64,000 nt of DNA from Paracoccus litorisediminis (GTDB taxonomy: Bacteria > Pseudomonadota > Alphaproteobacteria > Rhodobacterales > Rhodobacteraceae), in the NCBI RefSeq assembly GCF_009711205.1, contig NZ_WMIG01000001.1:868001-932000 (forward strand), written 5' to 3'. Every line of letters begins with the position of its first letter. The stretch's first letter is position 1. The notes beneath the pieces were generated by a model that worked only from the letters and a program-made list of their open reading frames with translations, made no database searches and was not told the DNA's origin. The position numbers and the translations under genes are program-made. This document shows positions 8,670-18,084 of this stretch, in pieces.

Positions 8670-9580
8670 TTGCCCCTCCTTGGATCATAGCCATGGTTCT
8701 GCCGCCATTCTTCCATGAATCGCGCCAGATCGTCGTCGATACGGGGCGGCATGACGATTTTCAGCACGACATGCTGGTCGCCGCGCTGGCCGCCTTCGCC
8801 CTTGAGGCCACGGCCCTTCAGCCGCAGCTTCTGCCCGGTGCTGGCTCCGCGCGGGATGCTGAGCATGACCGGGCCGTCGATGGTCTCGGCCTCGACCTTG
8901 CCGCCAAGAACCGCCTCATCCAGCGTGATCGGCAGGGTGGTTTCAACGTCATCGCCGTCGCGTCGCCAGTCGGGGTCTTCGGCAATGACCAGTGTCAAAA
9001 GCGCGTCCCCCGGCGTGCCGTCGCCATAGCCGGCGGCGCCCTTGCCGCGCAGGCGGATGATCTGGCCGTCGCGCGCGCCTTCAGGGATCTTCACATCCAG
9101 AACCGCACCGTCAGGCATGGTGATCCGGGTCGAGCCGCCACGCGCGGCGGTCATGAAGTCGATCTCCATGGTGAAGCGCTGATCCTGACCTCGCATGTCG
9201 AAACCTCGCGCGCCGCCACCCCGCTTGCGCGAGGCACCGCTTTGCCCGAACAGGTCCGAGAACACGTCGGACAGATCGTCGAAATCCTGCGCGCCGGGGC
9301 GATAGGGATTGTCTCCCGCCTGCGCGTAATCGCGGTAATAGTGCCGCTGCTGGCGCTCCTGCCCCGAAGCGTCGATCTCGCCCCGATCAAAGCGGGCGCG
9401 CTGATCAGCATCCTTGAGCAGGTCATAGGCCGAGGAGGCCGCCTTGAAGCGCTCATGCGCGGCCGGGTCGGGCGTCAGGTCCGGATGATCGGTCTTGGCG
9501 ATCTTGCGATAGGCCTTCTTGATTTCATCCTGGCTGGCGGTCTTGCTGACACCCAGCGCCTTGTAGGGATCATCGGCCAT
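8666..9580 (-). CDS. cbpA: DnaJ-like co-chaperone / curved DNA-binding protein CbpA
   Basis: This 304-aa class II J-protein stimulates DnaK ATPase activity. The J-domain occupies residues about 4-68, with the essential HPD at residues 32-34 (AKTDHPDLTPD). A Gly/Arg-rich linker around DDLSDVFSDLFGQSG follows, then the two beta-domain substrate-binding repeats (VKIPEGARDGQIIRLRGKG and LSIPRGASTGQKLRLKGRG). No zinc-finger cysteines are present, which separates it from DnaJ. It is cotranscribed with cbpM, which overlaps its stop. Confidence 0.93.
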   Translation of the reverse strand: MADDPYKALGVSKTASQDEIKKAYRKIAKTDHPDLTPDPAAHERFKAASSAYDLLKDADQRARFDRGEIDASGQERQQRHYYRDYAQAGDNPYRPGAQDFDDLSDVFSDLFGQSGASRKRGGGARGFDMRGQDQRFTMEIDFMTAARGGSTRITMPDGAVLDVKIPEGARDGQIIRLRGKGAAGYGDGTPGDALLTLVIAEDPDWRRDGDDVETTLPITLDEAVLGGKVEAETIDGPVMLSIPRGASTGQKLRLKGRGLKGEGGQRGDQHVVLKIVMPPRIDDDLARFMEEWRQNHGYDPRRGK

Positions 9581-9745
9581 GGCCGGTTGCGTCCTTTCAC
9601 CTGACTGCGGCCAACGTCGCGAAGGACGCGGGCGTTCCCCTATCCGATACGAGCGGGGGGATTTTGTCCAGTTTCAAGCCGCTGCGCGAAAGGGGGGCTC
9701 TGCCCCCCGCCAGATCGGCCCCTCGATGGGGCCGGTCTGGCGCCC

Positions 9746-9770
9746 CCCGGGATATTTGGGCAAGAAAGAG
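9746..9770. repeat. Intergenic GGATATTTGGG-type motif, copy 1
   Basis: The cbpA-mog gap (9581-9770) ends in two G/C-rich inverted segments (GGGGGCTCTGCCCCC near 9690-9706 and a GGCCCCTCGATGGGGCC-like stem near 9717-9733). CCGGGATATTTGGGCAAGAAAG follows. The last part resembles the motif seen at 25959-25981 and 59006-59027 (GGTATTTGNNNNACGAAGAAA). The rest of this 190-base gap has no gene. Confidence 0.45.
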
Positions 9771-10304
9771 TCACGCCTTGGGGCGAAACGCCTTGATCCG
9801 GGCGGGATCGGTCTCGATCCGGGCCGCGCCGATCAGGTCAAGGCAGTAGGGAACCGCCGCGAAAACCGCATCAAGGCAGGTCGCGATGGCCGAGGGCTTG
9901 CCGGGGATGGTGATCATCAGCGTCTGGCCCCGGATCCCCGCCGTCTGGCGCGACAGGATCGCGGTCGGCACTTCAAGCAGGCTGGCGCGGCGCATTTCCT
10001 CGCCAAAGCCGGGCAGTTCCTTTTCCATGACATCGGCCATCGCCTCGGGCGTCTGGTCGCGCGGGGCGGGGCCGGTGCCGCCGGTGATCAGGATCAGATC
10101 GGCATGTTCCCGGTCAGCGACATTGAGCAGCGTTTCGGCCACGATCTCGCGGCCATCGGGGATGATCGTGCGGGTAATGGTCATGGGCGAGGTGATGGTG
10201 GCGCGCAGCCAGTCCTCGGCTCCCGGTCCGCCCTTGTCCTCATATTCGCCGCGGCTGGCGCGGTCGGATACGGTGACGATGGCGATATGGGCGGGACGGG
10301 TCAT
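9771..10304 (-). CDS. mog: Molybdopterin adenylyltransferase (MogA/MoaB family)
   Basis: This 177-aa enzyme of molybdenum cofactor synthesis activates molybdopterin with ATP before metal insertion. The Rossmann-like fold carries AIVTVSDRASRGEYEDKGGP at the N-terminus, the substrate loop LILITGGTGPAPRDQTPEA and the LMITIPGKPSAIATCLDAVFAAVPYCLDLI block, all typical of MogA/MoaB. AGAAGG lies about eight bases before the ATG. Family members differ subtly, and Mog against MoaB cannot be settled from sequence alone. It is monocistronic here and divergent from a GNAT gene. Confidence 0.88.
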   Translation of the reverse strand: MTRPAHIAIVTVSDRASRGEYEDKGGPGAEDWLRATITSPMTITRTIIPDGREIVAETLLNVADREHADLILITGGTGPAPRDQTPEAMADVMEKELPGFGEEMRRASLLEVPTAILSRQTAGIRGQTLMITIPGKPSAIATCLDAVFAAVPYCLDLIGAARIETDPARIKAFRPKA

Positions 10305-10414
10305 GGCGCGGCCTTCTGATCAGTTCCGGGACATAGTGGCGGGGAAAGCGCGGGAATGAAAGATCGCGGGCGGTTTCCGTTGCCCGTGGCGATCGGGCAT
10401 GATCGATTACCGGC

Positions 10415-10873
10415 ATGAACCCGATCCTGATCCGCCCCGCCGACCCCGCTGATGAACCCGCCATCAGGGCCTGTGCCACGGCCGCCTATGGCCCCTATAT
10501 CGCCGCAATCGGACGGCCTCCGGCACCCATGGTCGCGGATTTTACCGCCCAGATCGCTGCCAGGCAGGTGCATGTGGCAACCGACAGGGACGGCGCGTTT
10601 TTGGGCTATGTCGTGTTTTTTCCCGACGGAACCGCCATGCATCTGGAGGCCGTGGCCGTGACGCCCGAGGCCGCGGGCCGGGGCGTCGGCAAGCTGCTGA
10701 TCAAATTCTGCGAGGATGAGGCGCGGCGCTCAGGGCTGTCAGCAGTGCAGCTATACACCAACCAGAAGATGGTCGCGAACCTGTCCATCTATCCGCATCT
10801 GGGCTTCACCGAGACAGGCAGGCGGTCCGAGGACGGGTTCGAGCGGGTCTATTTCGAAAAAGCCCTGACCTGA
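10415..10873 (+). CDS. GNAT family N-acetyltransferase
   Basis: This 152-aa acetyl-CoA-dependent N-acetyltransferase has an unknown acceptor. The GNAT fold is clear: IRPADPADEPAIRACATAAYGPY at the N-terminus, the acetyl-CoA pyrophosphate loop VAVTPEAAGRGVGKLLIKFCEDEA (residues about 76-99), and the closing YPHLGFTETGRRSEDGFERVYFEK. A strong hairpin shared with convergent argG follows the stop. Confidence 0.85.
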   Translation: MNPILIRPADPADEPAIRACATAAYGPYIAAIGRPPAPMVADFTAQIAARQVHVATDRDGAFLGYVVFFPDGTAMHLEAVAVTPEAAGRGVGKLLIKFCEDEARRSGLSAVQLYTNQKMVANLSIYPHLGFTETGRRSEDGFERVYFEKALT

Positions 10874-10886
10874 GCGCCGGAATCGA

Positions 10887-10915
10887 AAGGGCCGCGGGGA
10901 TCGCCCGCGGCCCTT
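10887..10915. terminator. Bidirectional terminator between the GNAT gene and argG
   Basis: A 12-bp perfect stem (AAGGGCCGCGGG/CCCGCGGCCCTT) with a GATCG loop lies between the stops at 10873 and 10920. T-runs are short on both sides, but the position between convergent genes supports use in both directions. Confidence 0.8.
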
Positions 10916-10919
10916 CGTA

Positions 10920-12149
10920 TCATTTGGCGACGCGCGCGTTGCGGGTCGCGATCAGTTTCAGGCGAAGCGCGTTCAGTTTGATGAAGCCAGCCGCGTCCTT
11001 CTGGTCGTAGGCGCCGGCATCTTCCTCGAAGGTGACGTGCTTTTCGCTGTAAAGCGAATGGTCCGACCAGCGGCCGACGCAATTCACCGAGCCCTTATAG
11101 AGCTTCAGCCGGACCGTGCCGGTGACATGCTCTTGCGACTTGTCGATCAGGGCCTGCAGCATCTCGCGCTCGGGCGAGAACCAGAAGCCGTTATAGATCA
11201 GCTCGGCATAGCGCGGCATGATCGAGTCCTTCAGGTGACCCGCGCCCGCGTCCAGCGTGATCTGCTCGATGCCGCGATGGGCTTCCAGCAGGATGGTGCC
11301 GCCGGGGGTCTCGTAGATTCCGCGCGATTTCATGCCGACGAAGCGGTTTTCCACAAAATCGAGGCGACCGATGCCGTGCTTGCCGCCCAGTTCGTTCAGC
11401 TTGGTCAGGATCGTTGCGGGCGACAGCGCCTCGCCATTGATCGCGACGGCATCGCCCTGCTCGAAGGTGACTTCGATGAATTCGGGGGTATCCGGCGCTT
11501 CCTCGGGGGAAACGGTGCGCTGATAGACATATTCCGGCGCGGCCTCAGCCGGGTTTTCCAGCGCCTTGCCCTCGCTCGAGGTGTGCAGCAGGTTCGCATC
11601 AACCGAGAAGGGCGCTTCGCCGCGCTTGTCCTTGGCGATCGGGATCTGGTTCGTTTCCGCGAATTCGATCAGCTTGGTGCGCGAGGTCAGGTCCCATTCA
11701 CGCCACGGCGCGATGACCTTGATCGAGGGGTCCAGCGCATAGGCCGAAAGCTCGAACCGAACCTGATCGTTGCCCTTGCCGGTCGCACCATGCGCCACGG
11801 CATCGGCGCCGTGCTTATGGGCCAGTTCGACCAGATGCTTCGAGATCAGCGGGCGCGCGATCGAGGTGCCCAGCAGATACAGCCCCTCGTACAGCGCATT
11901 GGCGCGGAACATCGGGAAGACGAAATCGCGCACGAATTCTTCGCGCACGTCGACGATATGGATATTTTCCGGCTTGATGCCCAGCAGCTCGGCCTTGGCG
12001 CGCGCCGGTTCCAGCTCTTCGCCCTGCCCCAGATCGGCGGTGAAGGTGATGACCTCACAGCCATATTCGGTCTGCAACCATTTCAGGATGATCGAGGTGT
12101 CGAGCCCGCCCGAATAGGCAAGGACGACTTTCTTCGGCGCGTCGGTCAT
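10920..12149 (-). CDS. argG: Argininosuccinate synthase
   Basis: This enzyme joins citrulline and aspartate with ATP to form argininosuccinate in arginine synthesis. The 409-aa protein is of normal length. It has the ATP-pyrophosphatase P-loop [18 protein letters not shown] near the N-terminus, [14 protein letters not shown], and the citrulline/aspartate block [33 protein letters not shown] precedes the ATG at 12149. An earlier in-frame ATG at 12191 would add an unrelated leader. It is a single gene, divergent from the membrane-protein gene at 12250. Confidence 0.97.
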   Translation of the reverse strand: MTDAPKKVVLAYSGGLDTSIILKWLQTEYGCEVITFTADLGQGEELEPARAKAELLGIKPENIHIVDVREEFVRDFVFPMFRANALYEGLYLLGTSIARPLISKHLVELAHKHGADAVAHGATGKGNDQVRFELSAYALDPSIKVIAPWREWDLTSRTKLIEFAETNQIPIAKDKRGEAPFSVDANLLHTSSEGKALENPAEAAPEYVYQRTVSPEEAPDTPEFIEVTFEQGDAVAINGEALSPATILTKLNELGGKHGIGRLDFVENRFVGMKSRGIYETPGGTILLEAHRGIEQITLDAGAGHLKDSIMPRYAELIYNGFWFSPEREMLQALIDKSQEHVTGTVRLKLYKGSVNCVGRWSDHSLYSEKHVTFEEDAGAYDQKDAAGFIKLNALRLKLIATRNARVAK

Positions 12150-12249
12150 GCGGTAAGCCCCCTTGGAATGTCGCGCAGGGAATAGGACCATTCGCCGCTT
12201 GTCACAAGGGGACGGGGGAAATTAGGCTCTGCGAAATTTTGGGAAAATC

Positions 12250-13002
12250 ATGCAGTCAATTCGCATTCTAAGACATTCTTTCATGCAACTCGCGGGCAAT
12301 TGGCGGCAGGCCATATTGCTTTCCATCGGGCCGCTACTGGTTCAGACAGCCGCCCTCGGGCTGGCGATTTTCATGTTGGGTGGGCTGCACGCTCCACCAC
12401 AGTCTATCTTCTTCTTCTTTTTTGTCTGGGCTCTGACCTTCGGCGCAATCCTCTTCTCGGCGGCATGGCTAGCAACGAGATGGCATAGGTTCGTGCTGCT
12501 TGCCGAAGTGCAACGCGCCTTTTCTCGACCGCGTCAGATCTTGCCATATCTCAAGACGATGCTGCTCACGCTCGTCTTGATGGCCGCTATCGCGATTCCA
12601 ATGCTCCTGTTTGCCCTCACTGCCATGCGCATGGTGAACCAAGAAACGATCCCCGCTGCCACGCGCTTCTTCAGCGTCGCGGGAACGTTCATCTTTTATA
12701 TCTTTGTGCTAAGGCTTAGCACGGCTTTGCCGGGGGCGGCCATCGGCGCGGCAAAACCGATCAAGCGCAGTTGGATCGCCATGGGCAAAACATCCCGAAC
12801 CTTGGCTATCCTCGTTCTAGGCTACATGCTGTTTCAATGGGGCTTCCAAGCACTGGCGGGCGGTCATACCAACTTTGGTAAACTTCCCAGTGTCTGGTGG
12901 ATTGCCGCACAACTCGGGATTTACTGGTTTTCGGTGCTCTTTTATCTGTCTGTGCTGACAACATTGTGGGGGCATTACGTCGAGGCCCGACCACTGCGCT
13001 GA
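12250..13002 (+). CDS. Integral membrane protein of unknown function, atypical composition
   Basis: This 250-aa protein has about six hydrophobic helices (around residues 20-45, 52-76, 103-127, 139-156, 187-206 and 217-240), consistent with an inner-membrane protein. Loops are short, and one contains an RHSFMQLAGNWRQ amphipathic N-terminal segment. I do not recognise the family. Codon use is visibly more A/T-rich in third positions than in argG or the following threonine dehydratase, and T-rich runs occur near 12405-12425. This suggests recent acquisition or relaxed selection. It is divergent from argG and 40 bases before ilvA. Confidence 0.75.
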   Translation: MQSIRILRHSFMQLAGNWRQAILLSIGPLLVQTAALGLAIFMLGGLHAPPQSIFFFFFVWALTFGAILFSAAWLATRWHRFVLLAEVQRAFSRPRQILPYLKTMLLTLVLMAAIAIPMLLFALTAMRMVNQETIPAATRFFSVAGTFIFYIFVLRLSTALPGAAIGAAKPIKRSWIAMGKTSRTLAILVLGYMLFQWGFQALAGGHTNFGKLPSVWWIAAQLGIYWFSVLFYLSVLTTLWGHYVEARPLR

Positions 13003-13042
13003 AACCCTTGCCAAATCGCATAATTCACGCCATTGGCCGGGC

Positions 13043-14281
13043 ATGGAAAACTTTGCCGCCTCTGTCCGCCAGGCAGAGATCGCGCTGCGCGACCTCTTCG
13101 AGCCGACGCCCCTGCAGAAGAACGACCACCTCTCGGCCAAATACGGGGCCGAGATCTGGTTGAAACGCGAAGACCTGACGCCGGTGCGCAGCTACAAGCT
13201 GCGCGGGGCCTTCAACGCCATGCGCAAGATCGGCGCGGGGGCTGCGGGGCATTTCGTCTGCGCCAGCGCCGGAAACCATGCCCAAGGCGTGGCCTTTGCC
13301 TGCCGTCATTTCGGGGCCAAGGGTACGATCTTCATGCCGGTGACGACACCGAAGCAGAAGATCGACAAGACCCGGATCTTTGGCGGCGGCGCGGTCGAGA
13401 TCGTGCTGACCGGCGATTACTTCGACCAGACCCTGGCCGCCGCGCAGGAATTTGCCCGCGCACAGGGGGCCACCTTCCTGTCGCCCTTCGACGATCCCGA
13501 TATCATCGAGGGTCAGGCGACCGTCGGGCTTGAGATCCTGAGCCAGATGGACGGCGCACCGGATGTGATCGTGCTGCCGGTTGGTGGCGGCGGGCTGTCC
13601 GCGGGCGTGACCCGGCTGTTTGCCGAGCTTTCCCCCAGCACCCGCGCCGAATTCGCCGAGCCCGATGGCGGCGCCAGCCTGCAAGGCGCGCTGCTGGCCG
13701 GTGCGCCCGTCACCCTGCCCGCCGTCGATACTTTCGTCGATGGCGCGGCGGTCGCGCGTATCGGTGCCCTGCCCTTTGAGCATCTGCGGCGGTTTTCGCC
13801 CGATCAGGTCCATCTGGCCCCCGAGGACCGGATCTGCGCCACCATGCTGGAAATGCTGAATATCGAGGGGATCGTGCTGGAGCCTGCGGGCGCGCTGGCC
13901 GTCGACGCGCTGCGCGACATCCCCGATCTGGCGGGCAAGCGGGTGGTCTGCATCTGCTCGGGCGGGAATTTCGACTTTGAGCGCCTGCCCGAGGTCAAGG
14001 AACGCGCCCAGCGTTTCTCGGGGTTGAAGCGCTATTTCATCCTGCGCATGCCGCAGCGCCCCGGCGCGCTGCGCGATTTCCTTGAGCTGCTCGGCCCGGA
14101 TGACGATGTCGCCCGGTTCGAATATCTGAAGAAATCGGCGCGGAACTTCGGCTCGATCCTGATCGGGATCGAGACCACCTCGCCCGAAAACCTCGACCGG
14201 CTGCGCGAGCGGCTGGAGGCGGCGGGGATCGGGCATCGCGACATCACCCGCGATCCGGTTCTGGCCGAATTCCTGATCTGA
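13043..14281 (+). CDS. ilvA: Threonine ammonia-lyase (threonine dehydratase)
   Basis: This PLP enzyme deaminates threonine to 2-oxobutanoate, the first committed step to isoleucine. The 412-aa protein has the PLP-lysine motif KREDLTPVRSYKLRGAFNAM (Lys in SYKLRG), the SAGNHAQGVAFACRHFG loop, the phosphate-binding VLPVGGGGLSAGV and the CICSGGNFDFERLPEV block. A single short ACT-like regulatory region follows (RYFILRMPQRPGALRDFLELLG), as in the short single-ACT form. It might serve a catabolic or a biosynthetic role. The neighbours give no further hint. Confidence 0.92.
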   Translation: MENFAASVRQAEIALRDLFEPTPLQKNDHLSAKYGAEIWLKREDLTPVRSYKLRGAFNAMRKIGAGAAGHFVCASAGNHAQGVAFACRHFGAKGTIFMPVTTPKQKIDKTRIFGGGAVEIVLTGDYFDQTLAAAQEFARAQGATFLSPFDDPDIIEGQATVGLEILSQMDGAPDVIVLPVGGGGLSAGVTRLFAELSPSTRAEFAEPDGGASLQGALLAGAPVTLPAVDTFVDGAAVARIGALPFEHLRRFSPDQVHLAPEDRICATMLEMLNIEGIVLEPAGALAVDALRDIPDLAGKRVVCICSGGNFDFERLPEVKERAQRFSGLKRYFILRMPQRPGALRDFLELLGPDDDVARFEYLKKSARNFGSILIGIETTSPENLDRLRERLEAAGIGHRDITRDPVLAEFLI

Positions 14282-14287
14282 CCGCGA

Positions 14288-14728
14288 TCAGCGCCCCGCC
14301 AAGGCGAGGCGCGCGAAATGACGCGAGCCGGGATCGGCCAGCAGCCCCTGCAGGTCCGACAGCGCGACCCAATGCGCATCATGGCCCGGCTCGGTCGGCG
14401 GACCCAACCGCATGATCGGTCGGGCCAGATAGATGGTGCACAGTTTCTCGGCCCAGAAATCGTAGTCCGGCATCCAGCAATAGCGGCGATAGCTGCCCAG
14501 CCGCCGAACCGAGCCGATGGACCAGCCGGTTTCCTCACGCACTTCGCGATGCAGCGCCGCGACGGGCGATTCGCCGGGATCTACCCCGCCTCCGGCCAGC
14601 TGGAATTCCGGCTCGGGCGCGTGCTGAAAGGTGACCAGCGCCCGGCCATCACGGATCAGAACCGCATAGGCTCCGGCACGATGACGGTAGGGATGAGGAC
14701 CGGGCGGAGGGCCGAAACGGGGAATCAT
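14288..14728 (-). CDS. NUDIX hydrolase
   Basis: This 146-aa nucleoside-diphosphate-X hydrolase carries a complete Nudix box, GGGVDPGESPVAALHREVREETGW (residues about 46-69), with the GX5EX7REXXEEXG spacing intact, so it should bind divalent metal and cleave a pyrophosphate. The substrate cannot be told. It is convergent with ilvA, whose stop is seven bases away. Confidence 0.9.
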   Translation of the reverse strand: MIPRFGPPPGPHPYRHRAGAYAVLIRDGRALVTFQHAPEPEFQLAGGGVDPGESPVAALHREVREETGWSIGSVRRLGSYRRYCWMPDYDFWAEKLCTIYLARPIMRLGPPTEPGHDAHWVALSDLQGLLADPGSRHFARLALAGR

Positions 14729-14852
14729 GGCTGCCTTTCGACGGATCGTGGCTGAAGCGCAGCCATTGCGGCCGCAGCCTTGCCCGGAGCCTGTGCGATC
14801 CGCAAGCCCGCGCGGGGCTTTCGATCAGGGCCGACCCCGACGCCACATAAGC

Positions 14853-14889
14853 AAAAACCCCCGAAAGCATGAAGCTTTCGAGGGTTTTT
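14853..14889 (-). terminator. Terminator of tRNA-Leu copy 1
   Basis: On the minus strand a stem CCCTCGAAAGC/GCTTTCGGGGG (one G-T pair, loop TTCAT) is followed by TTTTTG. It begins five bases past the CCA end of the tRNA. The other strand also carries a T-run. Confidence 0.9.
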
Positions 14890-14893
14890 GTTT

Positions 14894-14978
14894 TGGTGCC
14901 CAGGAGAGGACTCGAACCTCCACGCCTTGCGGCACACGGACCTGAACCGTGCGCGTCTACCAATTCCGCCACCTGGGC
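14894..14978 (-). tRNA. tRNA-Leu (anticodon CAG), copy 1
   Basis: The minus strand gives an 85-base tRNA including an encoded CCA. It has acceptor GCCCAGG, a D-arm with GGTAGACGC, an anticodon loop TTCAGGT with anticodon CAG, a class II variable arm (TGCCGCAAGGCG), and a T-arm with GGTTCGAGTCC. It is identical in sequence to the copy at 15151-15235. Confidence 0.97.
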
Positions 14979-14994
14979 AGGTGGTATGAGCGGG

Positions 14995-15023
14995 TCATTA
15001 AAGGCAGTCGCGGGCGGCGTCAA
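14995..15023 (-). promoter_or_regulatory. Promoter of tRNA-Leu copy 1
   Basis: On the minus strand TTGACG (15023-15018) is separated by exactly 17 bases from TAATGA (15000-14995), about 16 bases before the tRNA 5' end. The same arrangement is conserved in copy 2. Confidence 0.7.
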
Positions 15024-15109
15024 CTCGATGTGGAAGGTTTTTTCGGATTTCGTCGACAAGGCATTCTGAGGGCCGTTCCACCCCGCCGCAAACGTGGAAT
15101 CCGGAAAGC

Positions 15110-15146
15110 AAAAACCCCCGAAAGCGTGACGCTTTCGAGGGTTTTC
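15110..15146 (-). terminator. Terminator of tRNA-Leu copy 2
   Basis: The hairpin matches that of copy 1, but the loop has changed (GCG/CGC extends the stem by one pair around a TGA loop). A T-rich tail follows on the minus strand. Confidence 0.9.
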
Positions 15147-15150
15147 GTTT

Positions 15151-15235
15151 TGGTGCCCAGGAGAGGACTCGAACCTCCACGCCTTGCGGCACACGGACCT
15201 GAACCGTGCGCGTCTACCAATTCCGCCACCTGGGC
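15151..15235 (-). tRNA. tRNA-Leu (anticodon CAG), copy 2
   Basis: This has the same 85-base sequence as copy 1, including the encoded CCA, long variable arm and CAG anticodon. It lies exactly 257 bases further on, within a collinear 171-bp duplicated unit that includes promoter and terminator. Confidence 0.97.
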
Positions 15236-15251
15236 AGGTGGTGTGAGCGGC

Positions 15252-15280
15252 TGATTAAAGACAGTCGCGGGGGGCGTCAA
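15252..15280 (-). promoter_or_regulatory. Promoter of tRNA-Leu copy 2
   Basis: TTGACG (15280-15275) lies 17 bases before TAATCA (15257-15252) on the minus strand, matching copy 1 apart from one base in the -10 element. Confidence 0.7.
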
Positions 15281-15443
15281 TGGGGTGAAAGTCGATTTTT
15301 CATCGAAGCTTCATATTTTTCCTGCACGCCCGATTCCGCCATCGGCGTAAGCGATGCCGGGAATCGGGACTGACCATTCCGGCAACTTGTAAGGTTTGGG
15401 TATTGGCATAGAAATTATGGAGAAAATCGCATCGGGGGACCGG

Positions 15444-17042
15444 ATGTTGGCCGATATCGCGACAATGACCTGGGACGTGATCGTCATTGGCACCGGCATC
15501 GGTGGCGGCAGTGTCGGGCGCAGACTGGCCGAACAGGGTCTGTCCGTCCTGTTTCTGGAAAAGGGTCCGGACCTTGGCGACAATGTCGTGCCGCCGGTCC
15601 CCCCCGATACCATCGACCCCGACGCACGGGTTGCCGGTGGGGCGTGGCCCAAGACGATCTCGGCCCGGCTGGATGGCAAATGGTGCGAACTGGACGGCAT
15701 GATCGGCTCGGTCGTTGGGGGAACCTCGTCCTTTTACGCGGCAACGCTGGAACGCCCTGAACGCCACGATCTGGACACGGCCGAGCACCTGCCGCACCCG
15801 ACCGGCGGCTGGCCGGTCAGCTATGATGAGATGCGGCCCTGGTTCGATCTGGCCGAACGCTATTACCAGATCAGCGGCGAGGCCGATCCGCTGGACCCCC
15901 AGGCGGCGACCCTGCCCGCCCCGCCGCGCGCCTTGCCGCAATCCGACATCGACCTGATGGCGGATCTGAAGCGGGCCGGGATGCACCCCTATCAGACCCA
16001 TATGGCCGCCCGCTTTGTTCCGGGTTGCGAGGGCTGCTTTGGCAGGCGATGCACGCGGCGCTGCAAGATGGATGGCCGCTCGGCCGGGGTACTGCCCGCG
16101 ATCGAGACCGGACGCGCCGCGCTGCTCGACCGCTGCAGCGTCTCGCGCATCGAGGCGGATGCAACGGGCGTCACCTCGCTTCTGTGCCTGCGTGAGGGCA
16201 AGCCGATCACATTGAGCGCGCGGCACTATGTGCTGGCGGGCGGAGGCTTGGGTTCGCCCTCGCTGATGCTGCGCTCCAAAAACGAGCATTGGCCCGAGGG
16301 GCTGGGCAATCGCAACGATCTGGTCGGCCGCAACCTGATGTTCCACATGAGCGAGATCATCGCCATCTGGGCCGGACAGAATCGCGACGAAAGCGCCGCC
16401 TCGCGTTCGATCAGCATGCGGGACCTGTATTTCCGCAATGGCGCGCGGCTGGGAACGGTGCAATCCATGGGCCTGACCGCCGGTTATGGCGAAATCCTGC
16501 ACGCGATGCACAACCGCTTCGACATGTCGGCCTTGCGCCGTGTCCGGCCCTTGCGGATGGGTTTGCGCGTTCCTGCCCGCATCGCGGCAGGGATGCTGGG
16601 GCGCGCCAAGCTGTTCGTCGGCGTGCTGGAGGACCTACCCTACCCCACCAACCGGCTGATCCCCGATGCACAGGATGAGGATCGCTTTGTCTTTCACTAC
16701 GACATCTCGGATGAACTGCGCCGCCGCCGCGCGATCTTTCGCAAGGCGATGCGGGCAGCCTTCCATCCGCATCGGGCGATGTTCATGGGCACGGCGCCGC
16801 AACTGAACTTCGCCCATCCCTGCGGTACGCTGCGCTTTGGCGACGATCCGGCGACCAGCGTGCTGGACCGCGACTGCAAGGTGCACGGGCTGAGCAATCT
16901 TTACGTCACCGATTCCAGTTTCATGCCGACCTCGAACGGGGTGAATCCCAGCCTGACCATTGCGGCGAATGCGCTGCGGGTGGCGGATCAGATCGCGGCG
17001 TCGATGCGCCCGCGACTTGCCGCAGCCGACAGCCTTGGGTAA
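15444..17042 (+). CDS. GMC-type FAD-dependent oxidoreductase
   Basis: This is a flavoprotein dehydrogenase or oxidase of the glucose-methanol-choline type, acting on an unknown alcohol or sterol-like substrate. From the chosen ATG it is 532 aa. The FAD-binding motif [22 protein letters not shown] is close to the N-terminus, [22 protein letters not shown] forms the flavin-attachment loop, and the C-terminal GMC signature is [33 protein letters not shown] Cys-rich stretch ([19 protein letters not shown]) near residues 192-210 is typical of the cholesterol oxidase-like branch. GGGGGA precedes the ATG at 15444. Earlier in-frame ATGs at 15396 and 15417 lack a ribosome site, and one at 15465 is also possible. 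Confidence 0.85.
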   Translation: MLADIATMTWDVIVIGTGIGGGSVGRRLAEQGLSVLFLEKGPDLGDNVVPPVPPDTIDPDARVAGGAWPKTISARLDGKWCELDGMIGSVVGGTSSFYAATLERPERHDLDTAEHLPHPTGGWPVSYDEMRPWFDLAERYYQISGEADPLDPQAATLPAPPRALPQSDIDLMADLKRAGMHPYQTHMAARFVPGCEGCFGRRCTRRCKMDGRSAGVLPAIETGRAALLDRCSVSRIEADATGVTSLLCLREGKPITLSARHYVLAGGGLGSPSLMLRSKNEHWPEGLGNRNDLVGRNLMFHMSEIIAIWAGQNRDESAASRSISMRDLYFRNGARLGTVQSMGLTAGYGEILHAMHNRFDMSALRRVRPLRMGLRVPARIAAGMLGRAKLFVGVLEDLPYPTNRLIPDAQDEDRFVFHYDISDELRRRRAIFRKAMRAAFHPHRAMFMGTAPQLNFAHPCGTLRFGDDPATSVLDRDCKVHGLSNLYVTDSSFMPTSNGVNPSLTIAANALRVADQIAASMRPRLAAADSLG

Positions 17043-17091
17043 TGAGCGGAAAAGCACGCCACCCAAGACCCCCCGCGAAGGAGCGAGAGCC

Positions 17092-18084
17092 ATGTCCGCA
17101 GCCAAGCTTGTCACGATCTATGGTGGGTCCGGATTCCTCGGGCGGCAGATCGCCAAGGTTCTGGCCAGCCAAGGCTGGCGCATCCGCGTCGCCGTCCGTC
17201 GCCCCAACGAAGCCGGCATCGTGCGCACCTATGGCGCGCCGGGCCAGATCGAGCCGGTTCCCTGCAACGTCCGCGACGACCGCTCGGTCGCAGCCTGCAT
17301 GGCCGATGCCGATGCGGTGGTGAATTGCGTGGGCATTCTGGTCAACGAAGGCAAGAACACCTTCGACGCCGTCCATGTCGATGCAGCCGCCCGCGTGGCA
17401 CGCCTGTCCGCTGAACGCGGCATCGCGCATTTCGTGCATGTCTCGGCGCTGGGGGCGGACAAGGATTCGGACAGCCACTACGCCGCGTCGAAAGGCCGGG
17501 GCGAAGCCGCGGTGCTGGCCGCGCGCCCGGATGCGGTGATCCTGCGTCCTTCGGTGATCTTCGGTTCCGACGACCATTTCTACAACCGCATCGCCTCGAT
17601 GTCGCGGCTGGGGCCGGTCATGGCGCTGCCGGGCGCGAATGCGCAGCTGCAGCCGGTGCATGTCATGGATGTCGCCACCGCCGCCGCAAAGGGCGCAAGT
17701 GGTCAGGCCCAGCCCGGCATCTATGAGCTGGGTGGCCCGGATGTCGTGACCATGCGTGAACTGGCCCAGCAGGTGCTGACCGCCATCGACCGGCGCAAGC
17801 TGGTGCTGGGCGTTCCGGGTTTCATCGCCGGGATCATGGCCGCAGTGCTGGACGGGGTGCAATTCCTGACCGGCGGCCTGCTGACCAACCGCATCCTGAC
17901 CCGCGACCAGCTGCGCTCGCTAAGCCATCCCAATGTCGTTTCGGGGAACCACAAGACCTTTGCCGATCTGGGGATCGTGCCGACGGCCTCTTCGGCGGTC
18001 ATCAATGAATACCTGTGGCGCTTCCGCCCCTCGGGCCAATACGAATCGATGACCGCAACTGCGAAGAACCTGCGCCGGAGCTGA
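17092..18084 (+). CDS. NAD(P)-binding protein of the complex I NDUFA9-like family
   Basis: This 330-aa atypical short-chain dehydrogenase has the nucleotide-binding [19 protein letters not shown] at residues about 9-28. [23 protein letters not shown] and the [14 protein letters not shown] block follow, and [24 protein letters not shown] is characteristic of NDUFA9/UDP-sugar epimerase-like proteins. Bacterial members are associated with complex I or quinone synthesis, without a settled reaction. GGAG lies nine bases before the ATG at 17092. The stop overlaps the uppP start (TGATG). Confidence 0.88.
   Translation: MSAAKLVTIYGGSGFLGRQIAKVLASQGWRIRVAVRRPNEAGIVRTYGAPGQIEPVPCNVRDDRSVAACMADADAVVNCVGILVNEGKNTFDAVHVDAAARVARLSAERGIAHFVHVSALGADKDSDSHYAASKGRGEAAVLAARPDAVILRPSVIFGSDDHFYNRIASMSRLGPVMALPGANAQLQPVHVMDVATAAAKGASGQAQPGIYELGGPDVVTMRELAQQVLTAIDRRKLVLGVPGFIAGIMAAVLDGVQFLTGGLLTNRILTRDQLRSLSHPNVVSGNHKTFADLGIVPTASSAVINEYLWRFRPSGQYESMTATAKNLRRS

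Noticed and set aside
14725..15192. Open frames across the tRNA-Leu cassettes (products with MCRKAWRFESSPGHQ-like sequence).
   Set aside because: They are translations of tRNA and terminator DNA; the same artefact appears on both strands and is duplicated with the cassette.
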